Assembly: GCA_946480345.1 (NCBI GenBank)
Contig: CAMLJR010000160.1
Span: 1 to 5,862, forward strand
Source of the DNA: an uncultured Spongiibacteraceae bacterium
Lineage (GTDB): Bacteria; Pseudomonadota; Gammaproteobacteria; Pseudomonadales; CAMLJR01
Length of the DNA stretch: 5,862 bases
Direction of reading: 5' to 3'
Of the stretch, positions 1-4,645 are shown piece after piece. Below the pieces are notes generated by a model. That model was given only the letters and a program-made list of their open reading frames with translations, was not told the DNA's origin and searched no databases. How positions within the stretch are numbered: position 1 is the first letter of the stretch; each line of letters starts with the position of its first letter. The translations under genes and the position numbers were made by a program.

Positions 1-1452
1 GCCGGCATCAAACTCGGCGAAGCCGGTTACGACTATCAGATCATCGAAAAAAATCACGATATCGGCGGCACTTGGCTCGAAAATATTTACCCGGGCGCGG
101 CAGTCGATACGCCGAGCCACTTCTATTCCTATTCGTTCGAATTAAATCCAGACTGGAGCCACTACACACCGACTGGCCCCGAGTTTCAGCAATATCTGCT
201 GAATGTCACCGAAAAATATCAGCTGCGTAAAAACATCACATTCAACACCAAAGTCACCGATCTGATTTTCGACGAAGCGAGCAACAAATGGCGCGTCACC
301 GTTGAAGACAGCAATGGCAAACGCATCATCGAAGCCAATGCGGTAATTAACGCGCATGGCCCGGTGAACCGTTGGTCGTTCCCGAACATTCCGGGCCTGA
401 AAGATTTCAAAGGTCCGTACATGCACACCGCAGGCTGGGACCCGAAAGTCGATCTGAAAGGCAAACGCATCGCGATGTTCGGCACCGGCGCATCGGCGGC
501 GCAGCTCGGCCCTAAAGTTGCACCCGACGCCGCGCACTTAACCGTTTTCCAACGCTCGAAACATTGGGTAATGCCGAATCATTTCATCGAAGTGCCGGAC
601 GCGGCGCGCTGGGCAATGCGTTATATCCCGCATTACGCCGAGTGGTTCCGCTTCCGCGCATTCTGGTTCGCTGCGGATGGTTTGTTCTCGAATATTCAGG
701 TCGATCCAAACTGGCCGAATAAAGATGTATCGGTATCCGCGCACAACGAAGCAATTCGCCAATACTGCCTGGGCAATTACGAGCAGAAACTCGCGAACCG
801 TCCCGATCTGAAAGAAAAACTGATTCCGGATTATCCGGTGTTCAGCAAACGCATCGTGATGGATATCGGCTGGCTCAACATGATGGTGCGCGACAACGTA
901 TCGCTGGAAAACGCGCAAGTCGAACGCGTCGAGCCGAACGGTATTCGTATGAAGGACGGCCGTCTGATCGAAGTCGATGCAATTCTGTTCGCGACCGGTT
1001 TCAATATCGCGAAAATGATCGGCAATCTGCATATCGTTGGCCGTGACGGCCGCGATCTCGGCGAAGAATGGGGCGAGGACAATCCGAGTTCATACCTCGG
1101 CGTTACCGTGCCGGGTTATCCGAACTACTTCCTCACGGTCGGCCCGAACAGCGCGCCGAATCATGCTGGCGGCCAAAACATCATTTCGGAAACGCAGATC
1201 AATTACATCATCGAATGTCTCGACATTCTGATCGATCGGAATGCCAAAGTGCTTGAACCCACCAACGCTGCTTACGAGCGCTGGAACAATCAAGTCGCGG
1301 AAGATTTGAAAGGCTTGATCTGGTCGCTGCCGAAAGCGCACAGCTACTATCGCAACAGCAAAGGCCGCGTGTTCCTGTCATGCCCGTACCGTCTGGTCGA
1401 TTACTGGAAAATGACGCGCAAACCGAAGCTCGAAGATTTCCAGATTAAATAA
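1..1452 (+). CDS. Type I Baeyer-Villiger monooxygenase (flavin-containing), 5' end outside window
   Basis: This is a cytosolic FAD- and NADPH-dependent enzyme that inserts oxygen next to a ketone to give an ester or lactone. The visible 483 residues are in frame from base 1. They begin inside the first Rossmann fold, so the FAD GxGxxG is cut off. Visible motifs are GGTW at residues 22-25 followed by NIYPGAAVD, the Baeyer-Villiger fingerprint FKGPYMHTAGWD at 136-147 (family pattern FxGxxxHxxxW[PD]), the second dinucleotide motif GTGASA at 161-166, and ATGF at 331-334. R284 in SKRIVMD is the likely counterpart of the catalytic arginine, by position only. The C-terminal part (YYRNSKGRV, then DYWKMTRKP) recalls the 4-hydroxyacetophenone monooxygenase type more than cyclohexanone monooxygenase; this is judged from memory. 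The substrate cannot be read from the sequence. A GTG at 364 lies inside the gene and is not a start. Arginine codons are CGC or CGT in 24 of 25 cases. A hairpin terminator follows 11 bases after the stop. Confidence 0.93.
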   Translation, partial: AGIKLGEAGYDYQIIEKNHDIGGTWLENIYPGAAVDTPSHFYSYSFELNPDWSHYTPTGPEFQQYLLNVTEKYQLRKNITFNTKVTDLIFDEASNKWRVTVEDSNGKRIIEANAVINAHGPVNRWSFPNIPGLKDFKGPYMHTAGWDPKVDLKGKRIAMFGTGASAAQLGPKVAPDAAHLTVFQRSKHWVMPNHFIEVPDAARWAMRYIPHYAEWFRFRAFWFAADGLFSNIQVDPNWPNKDVSVSAHNEAIRQYCLGNYEQKLANRPDLKEKLIPDYPVFSKRIVMDIGWLNMMVRDNVSLENAQVERVEPNGIRMKDGRLIEVDAILFATGFNIAKMIGNLHIVGRDGRDLGEEWGEDNPSSYLGVTVPGYPNYFLTVGPNSAPNHAGGQNIISETQINYIIECLDILIDRNAKVLEPTNAAYERWNNQVAEDLKGLIWSLPKAHSYYRNSKGRVFLSCPYRLVDYWKMTRKPKLEDFQIK

Positions 1453-1463
1453 ATAATGCTCTC

Positions 1464-1508
1464 CTCCGCGATTTCGATCCGTTAGAAATCGCGGAGTCTT
1501 TCCTCCTG
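1464..1508 (+). terminator. Rho-independent terminator after the monooxygenase gene
   Basis: A perfect 12-bp inverted repeat (CTCCGCGATTTC at 1464-1475, GAAATCGCGGAG at 1485-1496) encloses a 9-base loop. A pyrimidine-rich tail, TCTTTCCTCCT, follows. The stem starts 11 bases after the TAA, as expected for the end of that transcript. The T-tract is interrupted by C, so termination may be partial, with some readthrough into the next gene. Confidence 0.65.
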
Positions 1509-1574
1509 TAGTTACGCTACTCGTTACATTTAGTTTTCTATTTTCGATACTGCTCTTTCTTCATCTGATTTTTT

Positions 1575-1605
1575 ATCTATAGATTTTCTAATCAAGATCT
1601 AATCA
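1575..1605 (+). promoter_or_regulatory. Candidate control region of the SnoaL-like gene: palindrome and phased direct repeats
   Basis: The AT-rich leader holds a perfect 10-bp palindrome ATCTATAGAT (1575-1584), which contains the -10-like hexamer TATAGA (1578-1583). It also holds two direct copies of TCTAATCA at 1587-1594 and 1598-1605, 11 bases or one helical turn apart. The second copy runs into the Shine-Dalgarno. No convincing -35 box is visible 16-18 bases upstream of TATAGA. Repeats phased this way can be regulator sites, but in AT-rich DNA they can also arise by chance. Confidence 0.25.
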
Positions 1606-1619
1606 GGAGACGGGCAACC

Positions 1620-2051
1620 ATGATCATCGATTTGAACTCCCCTCACCCGGCACAACGGGCCAGTTTCATTTCACCAACCCGCGTAAAAGAAAAAAATAAA
1701 GCAGCATGGCTCGCATTATTTGCTGACGATGCTGTCATCCAGGATCCCGTCGGCGCATCGCCACTTGACCCCACCGGCCTCGGCCACAAAGGCAAAGAAG
1801 CCATCGGCCAGTTCTGGGAGATGGTCATTGCGCAAGGCTCCTTCGATTTCGAAATGCAGGCGTCATATCCCTGCGCCGATGAATGCGCAAATGTATGGAT
1901 CGGCAAGAAAACAATGACAAACGGCATCACTATGCATGTACCAATGGTGACGATTTACAAAGTGAACGCCGAAGGAAAAATCGTTTCACTGCGCGCATTT
2001 TGGGATTGGCAGAAAGCGATGGGGGATTTGCAGAAGGTATTGGGTGGGTAA
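1620..2051 (+). CDS. SnoaL-like / NTF2-fold (ketosteroid isomerase-related) protein
   Basis: This 143-residue protein has the length and pattern of the NTF2-like superfamily, which includes ketosteroid isomerases and SnoaL cyclases. The signature is LFADDAVIQDPVG (residues 33-45), then the mid-chain GHKGKEAIGQFW, and a C-terminal strand ending KIVSLRAFWDW. D42 matches the catalytic base of classical ketosteroid isomerase (Asp38 or Asp40 depending on species). By hand alignment from memory, the oxyanion-hole tyrosine position falls near S18 and the second aspartate falls on a threonine in MVTIY. It is therefore probably not a standard 3-oxo-delta5-steroid isomerase, and the substrate is unknown. 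The start is set by AGGAGA at 1605-1610, nine bases before the ATG. No signal peptide is seen, so it is probably cytosolic. It lies 167 bases downstream of the monooxygenase on the same strand, behind a terminator; such proteins often accompany monooxygenases in steroid and cyclic ketone catabolism. Confidence 0.85.
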   Translation: MIIDLNSPHPAQRASFISPTRVKEKNKAAWLALFADDAVIQDPVGASPLDPTGLGHKGKEAIGQFWEMVIAQGSFDFEMQASYPCADECANVWIGKKTMTNGITMHVPMVTIYKVNAEGKIVSLRAFWDWQKAMGDLQKVLGG

Positions 2052-2126
2052 ATGCGTAAACTTCATTTGATTGTCGGGCTCGCTGGCATGACTGCATTCC
2101 TGCGCACGGGCTACCACAAACATTGA
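2052..2126 (+). pseudogene. Possible remnant: 24-codon frame like the start of a membrane protein
   Basis: An ATG follows the preceding TAA directly (TAAATG). It opens 24 codons that read as a basic N-terminus plus a hydrophobic stretch, LIVGLAGMTAFL (about residues 6-17), and then TGYHKH and TGA. After the TGA the same frame stays open for 17 more codons, to TAA at 2178-2180. This resembles the first transmembrane segment or signal sequence of a larger protein that was lost by deletion or decay. A Shine-Dalgarno could come from the G-rich GGGTGGG just upstream. It could also be a chance frame or a genuine micropeptide; the evidence is thin. Confidence 0.25.
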
Positions 2127-2230
2127 GGTCATGCATATCTCCTAGGTAGGGTTGCGACTGCGAAGCATGCCGAAACATAATCCCTCCGATTGATGCAGCT
2201 CTTACTATGCAATCTCAGCTAATAAGAAAA

Positions 2231-2237
2231 TAAGGAG
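2231..2237 (+). promoter_or_regulatory. Shine-Dalgarno TAAGGAG fixing a GTG start
   Basis: TAAGGAG ends eight bases before the GTG at 2246 and is the strongest ribosome-binding site in the window. It supports the GTG as the start of the hydrolase. No ATG in that frame is near enough to use it. Confidence 0.7.
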
Positions 2238-2245
2238 AACGGACG

Positions 2246-3352
2246 GTGCGCTGGATTTGGAACCTACTTAAGTTTGCCGGACGCTGGGTAGGGCCAGCAC
2301 TACTTATTCTCGCTGCAACTCTTATAGTTTCAAAGCCGCTCCCTTTATGGGATCCATCCGCATCTGTAGCGCTGATAGGAGCCATCATCACAGCAATAGC
2401 CTGCTTTTTAATACGCGGCCCTAAACATCATATAAGACGGAGTTTTTTCGCCGCTGCTGCTTTTGCCGGCTTTGGATTTTGGGGATGGACTTATTGCAGC
2501 GATCTATACAATTTCCACGAAGAGACAATCAGCTTCAGAAGCCACGAAACTACGCTGGCCGGTTCCCTCTTTACTCCAAAACGAAAAAAGCTATTCGCAG
2601 TTGTTGTTTGGGTTGATGGCTCCGGACCTCTACCGCGATCAACCACATTAGCGAAAAAATTCGCTTCACATGGAATTGCCGTGCTGGTCTACGACAAACG
2701 CGGCGTGGGCGAGTCTGGCGGAAACTATGAGGGCGACAGGAATGCTAGCGGAGATAACCTCCGTCTGTTGGCTGACGATGCCTCTGCCGCGATTGATTTC
2801 GTCGCAGCGCATCCAACGTATTCAAACCTGCCGAGAGGGCTAATCGGAATTAGTCAGGCGGGATGGATCATCCCGCTGGCGGCGAACTCGAATGACAAAG
2901 TTCAGTTCATTGGAATATTCAGCGGGCCTGTGTGCAAGGTGAGCGAGGAAGGTATTTTCAGCGAATTTACAGAAGACAAAAATTCTCTTGGCCACATTCC
3001 GGCATTCGAAAAGATACGAGCAACCGTTGGCGACAGCTACGCCTGGCCCGCTGGCTGGGGAGAAGATATCGACTCGTCAGAGACTGCGGCTACTTTGTCC
3101 ATTCCTGGTTACTGGATATTCGGCGCAGATGATGGTGTACAGCCTGTCGATCTCTCTATTGCACGATTAAAGTCGTTGATTGATCGAGGGAAAAATCAAT
3201 TTCAATATAAAGTTTTTGAAGGTGTCGGCCACATGGCGCTCTTCCCCGGACAAATAACTGCAATGGCGAACTGGATTAAGGAAACTATATCCAGCGAAAA
3301 AAACCGCAGTCACTCCGGCCTTTCCGCTGAATTAGCGCGTAGGGCGCAATAA
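2246..3352 (+). CDS. Membrane-anchored alpha/beta hydrolase (serine esterase/peptidase-like)
   Basis: The protein has 368 residues. The N-terminus has three hydrophobic segments (about 15-29, 40-56 and 66-83), followed by an alpha/beta hydrolase domain from about residue 90. The expected elements are present in order: the oxyanion-type loop DGSGP (124-128), YDKRGVGESGG (149-159), the nucleophile elbow GISQAG with S203, the acid in GADDG (D296, or D295) and GVGHM with H328. The triad is therefore complete. The family hydrolyses ester or amide bonds; the substrate cannot be told. The domain is anchored in the inner membrane, with its side uncertain. Start is GTG with a strong Shine-Dalgarno. 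Two oddities stand out. Of 18 arginine codons, 11 are AGA, AGG, CGA or CGG, and ATA is frequent for isoleucine, unlike the monooxygenase; this suggests a different origin. Residues 365-368 and the stop are encoded by the left arm of a palindromic repeat, so the C-terminal tail of about 15-20 residues is probably not part of the fold. Confidence 0.88.
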   Translation: MRWIWNLLKFAGRWVGPALLILAATLIVSKPLPLWDPSASVALIGAIITAIACFLIRGPKHHIRRSFFAAAAFAGFGFWGWTYCSDLYNFHEETISFRSHETTLAGSLFTPKRKKLFAVVVWVDGSGPLPRSTTLAKKFASHGIAVLVYDKRGVGESGGNYEGDRNASGDNLRLLADDASAAIDFVAAHPTYSNLPRGLIGISQAGWIIPLAANSNDKVQFIGIFSGPVCKVSEEGIFSEFTEDKNSLGHIPAFEKIRATVGDSYAWPAGWGEDIDSSETAATLSIPGYWIFGADDGVQPVDLSIARLKSLIDRGKNQFQYKVFEGVGHMALFPGQITAMANWIKETISSEKNRSHSGLSAELARRAQ

Positions 3353-3407
3353 CATTGCGCCGTTGTTCACCATGCGGCGCAATGCATTTCATTTATTGCG
3401 CCCTACG
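3338..3407. repeat. Nested palindromic repeat of the TAGGGCGCAATAA type
   Basis: The outer arms are a perfect 15-bp inverted repeat: CGTAGGGCGCAATAA at 3338-3352 and its complement at 3393-3407. Directly inside is a perfect 10-bp inverted repeat, CATTGCGCCG at 3353-3362 with CGGCGCAATG at 3375-3384. The structure has a 12-base loop and an 8-base bulge (3385-3392) on the right side only. The element carries four copies of GGCGCAAT in alternating orientation (3343-3350, 3354-3361, 3376-3383, 3395-3402). It can therefore fold as one long hairpin or as two short ones side by side. Elements with this core are, to my knowledge, widely dispersed between genes in proteobacteria. It lies between convergent genes but lacks a T-tract, so it is not a canonical terminator. 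Confidence 0.85.
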
Positions 3408-3429
3408 AACTGCTCGCTTGAGCGATGTG

Positions 3430-3654
3430 TTAGGGCGCAGCCTGCCATGAAATATCTATTTTTCTGTGCTGAGCAACGCAGTCACGCAAATACAGGTTGA
3501 TAAGACTTTGGTATGGCACACCCGCTTCTTCTGCCATTTGCTTGAAGTAACCGATGACATCTTCACTCAAACGCATGGTGACCGGTTTTTTCAGCTTGGC
3601 TGCGTAAGGATTTTTGCGGGATTTCATTTTTGAAAGGTCGTATTCGGCGTTCAT
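3430..3654 (-). CDS. brnA: BrnA-family antitoxin
   Basis: This 74-residue protein is the antitoxin of a BrnT/BrnA type II pair. It binds and neutralises the toxin and normally represses the operon through a ribbon-helix-helix-like DNA-binding domain. The sequence shows a basic N-terminus (KMKSRKNPYAAKLKK, about residues 9-23), then the strand VTMRLSEDVIGYF (25-37), in which TMRL is the DNA-contacting strand type of this family, and then the helix pair around GVPYQSLINLYLRDCV (45-60). Its ATG overlaps the toxin stop as ATGA (3651-3654), implying coupled translation. AAGGTG, nine bases upstream inside the toxin gene, may serve as Shine-Dalgarno. The frame is intact, so the antitoxin and its regulatory role may persist although the toxin start is damaged. 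The stop codon lies in TAGGGCGCA (3431-3439), the core of the adjacent palindromic repeat. Confidence 0.88.
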   Translation of the reverse strand: MNAEYDLSKMKSRKNPYAAKLKKPVTMRLSEDVIGYFKQMAEEAGVPYQSLINLYLRDCVAQHRKIDISWQAAP

Positions 3655-3923
3655 GGCGTGGCACCTTGATAGAATTGGCTTTCGCTCTTTGTAGCTCTAC
3701 GAGCAGAAATTATTCGGATGACATTGCCATCATGACGTTCACAATGGCAAACCATCAAAAGCTGAGCATCACTGCTTAACCCCAGCATAAGAAAACGCTC
3801 TTCAATTTCAGAATTTTCGCCATCAAAGAACTGGATGGCGAATTCGTCATAGAAGACTGACTGCGCCTCCTCAAAAGAAACACCATGCTTTTTTTGTTGG
3901 ACGCTGCTTTGGCCGGATTCCAT
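3651..3923 (-). CDS. brnT: BrnT-family toxin, N-terminus out of frame
   Basis: BrnT toxins are RelE-like ribonucleases that halt translation under stress and are held inactive by BrnA. The 90-residue frame contains most of the domain: KKHGVSFEEAQSVFYDE (residues 11-27), ERFLMLGLS (42-50) and the signature IRIISARRATKSESQFY (70-86). Its first ten residues, MESGQSSVQQ, do not resemble the family. The expected start is found one frame away: from an ATG at 3937 the codons read MIEFEWNPAKAASNKK, typical for BrnT. That reading leaves the toxin frame at the A7 run (complement of 3889-3895). One extra A would join the two parts into an ordinary toxin of about 95 residues. Expression from the ATG at 3923 would lack the first beta strand and would probably be inactive. 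The alternatives are a sequencing error in the homopolymer, or slippage on A7 restoring the frame. The gene precedes and overlaps brnA, the usual toxin-first order for this family. Confidence 0.8.
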   Translation of the reverse strand: MESGQSSVQQKKHGVSFEEAQSVFYDEFAIQFFDGENSEIEERFLMLGLSSDAQLLMVCHCERHDGNVIRIISARRATKSESQFYQGATP

Positions 3924-3937
3924 TCAAACTCAATCAT
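3888..3937 (-). pseudogene. Displaced first codons of brnT (before the frameshift)
   Basis: Reading down from the ATG at 3937-3935 gives MIEFEWNPAKAASNKK, the conserved opening of BrnT toxins (F-E-W-N/D, then K, N, K). After the two AAA codons the frame meets AGC ATG GTG instead of the conserved K-H-G-V. That motif is found in the -1 frame. The break therefore lies in, or directly next to, the run of seven A. Confidence 0.75.
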
Positions 3938-3971
3938 ACATACACTGTATGTACATAACGATCTTTGTCAA
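3937..3971 (-). promoter_or_regulatory. brnTA promoter with overlapping palindromic operator
   Basis: On the minus strand a consensus -35 box TTGACA (3971-3966) is followed after 16 bases by TACAGT (3949-3944), a four-of-six match to the -10 consensus. A perfect 17-bp palindrome, TACATACA-G-TGTATGTA (3953-3937), covers that -10 and ends on the A of the original brnT start codon. This is where an autorepressor of a toxin-antitoxin operon would bind, so BrnA is the likely ligand (inference from family behaviour). A start site about 7 bases after this -10 would fall at or next to the ATG, giving a transcript with almost no leader. Confidence 0.55.
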
Positions 3972-4102
3972 TCGTCCAACTTTCTTCTCAATAGATTTTC
4001 TCGTTGGTTAGCGATTCAAAAAAATAATTCTCGATCATGTCGAACTGGCTCAGCGCCATTCGTCTACATACGACAGTTTATATATGTCGTCCTCAACCAC
4101 TC

Positions 4103-4107
4103 GGAGA
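4103..4107 (+). promoter_or_regulatory. Shine-Dalgarno GGAGA of the VOC gene
   Basis: GGAGA ends seven bases before the ATG at 4115 and decides that start. The same frame is open upstream to an ATG at 4037, but that has no ribosome-binding site, and its 26 extra codons do not resemble the VOC fold, which begins at SKAIFINLPV. Confidence 0.6.
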
Positions 4108-4114
4108 AACCATC

Positions 4115-4534
4115 ATGTCCAAAGCAATTTTCATTAATCTTCCTGTCACCGATCTCGCCGCGTCGATAACTTTCTACAAGTCCCTCGGCTTTGTGAACGA
4201 TCCGAATTTTACCGACGATACGGCTGCATGCATGGTATGGAGCGAGGCAATCAACGTCATGCTGCTGACTCACGCAAAGTGGCGCGTATTCACCACTCGC
4301 CCCATTGCGCCAGCAAACTCCAGCGAAGTGTCGCTTGCGTTGACGTGCGATAGCCGCGAAGCGGTCGACGCCATGTGCGAGGCAGCAGCGGCAAACGGTG
4401 GAACTGCCGATATCAACCCCGCTCAGGATCACGGCTTTATGTACGGCCGCGACATATTGGATCCGGATGGCCACGTTTGGGGACCGATGTGGATGGACGC
4501 GGCGGCAATGTTTCCCGATGATGGAACGAAATAA
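4115..4534 (+). CDS. VOC-family (glyoxalase/bleomycin-resistance fold) protein
   Basis: The 139-residue protein has two beta-alpha-beta-beta-beta modules. The first opens with IFINLPVTDLAASITFYKSLGF (residues 5-26, the typical VOC entry). It continues with AACMVWSEAINVMLL (42-56). The second module holds VSLALTCDSREAVD (about 75-88) and ends in DPDGHVWGPMWMD. Members of this superfamily bind a divalent metal and act on small substrates (lactoylglutathione lyase-like, dioxygenase, thiol transfer) or bind drugs; this subgroup is usually annotated only as a VOC or lactoylglutathione lyase-like protein. In many relatives the final motif is HxWE, with glutamate as a metal ligand; here the residue after tryptophan is glycine, so metal binding may differ. 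The protein is cytosolic, with no signal sequence. The gene is a single unit, divergent from brnTA and convergent with the dehydrogenase gene. No clear promoter was found in the 160 bases upstream; ACGACA and TGTCGT (4070-4075, 4085-4090) form a weak inverted repeat there. Confidence 0.87.
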   Translation: MSKAIFINLPVTDLAASITFYKSLGFVNDPNFTDDTAACMVWSEAINVMLLTHAKWRVFTTRPIAPANSSEVSLALTCDSREAVDAMCEAAAANGGTADINPAQDHGFMYGRDILDPDGHVWGPMWMDAAAMFPDDGTK

Positions 4535-4567
4535 GAATGAGGGCCTAACGGAGATTGCCCGCGTAAA

Positions 4568-4604
4568 CAAAAAAGGCGTATTACGCTGATCGCTAATACG
4601 CCTT
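4568..4604 (-). terminator. Hairpin terminator between convergent genes, best oriented for the dehydrogenase
   Basis: A perfect 11-bp inverted repeat (AAGGCGTATTA at 4573-4583, TAATACGCCTT at 4594-4604) has a 10-base loop. Read on the minus strand, the stem runs into a run of six T and then GTTT, a proper rho-independent terminator for the dehydrogenase, whose stop is about 40 bases upstream. On the plus strand the stem is followed by ACTTTGC, a poor tract, so termination of the VOC transcript would be weaker. Confidence 0.7.
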
Positions 4605-4645
4605 ACTTTGCAATGCAAAAATTTTAAATTGCTAACTAAACGTTT

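Noticed and set aside
142..1082. Long open frames on the minus strand opposite the monooxygenase
   Set aside because: Antisense shadows of a gene with strong codon bias. They have no ribosome sites, no recognisable domain, and cysteine-, histidine- and arginine-rich composition typical of reverse frames.
2181..2225. Promoter for the hydrolase built on TTGATG (2190-2195)
   Set aside because: No acceptable -10 occurs 16-18 bases downstream; TACTAT (2203-2208) is far too close.
3338..3407. Reading the palindrome as a CRISPR fragment or an insertion-sequence end
   Set aside because: There are no regularly spaced direct repeats with unique spacers, no transposase, and no target-site duplication visible. 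A dispersed intergenic palindrome explains it better.
3338..3407. Palindrome as a standard rho-independent terminator
   Set aside because: The stem is strong, but neither strand has a T-run after it.
4037..4114. Upstream extension of the VOC gene to an ATG at 4037
   Set aside because: No ribosome site there, and the extra residues do not match the fold. GGAGA is correctly placed for 4115.
3885..4169. Plus-strand open frame of 94 codons across the brnTA promoter
   Set aside because: It runs through the brnT start and operator and into the VOC gene in another frame, with no domain and no ribosome site.
4064..4618. 184-codon open frame on the minus strand opposite the VOC gene
   Set aside because: The opposite strand carries a clear VOC protein with a Shine-Dalgarno. 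The antisense product has no recognisable motif and would read through the terminator hairpin.
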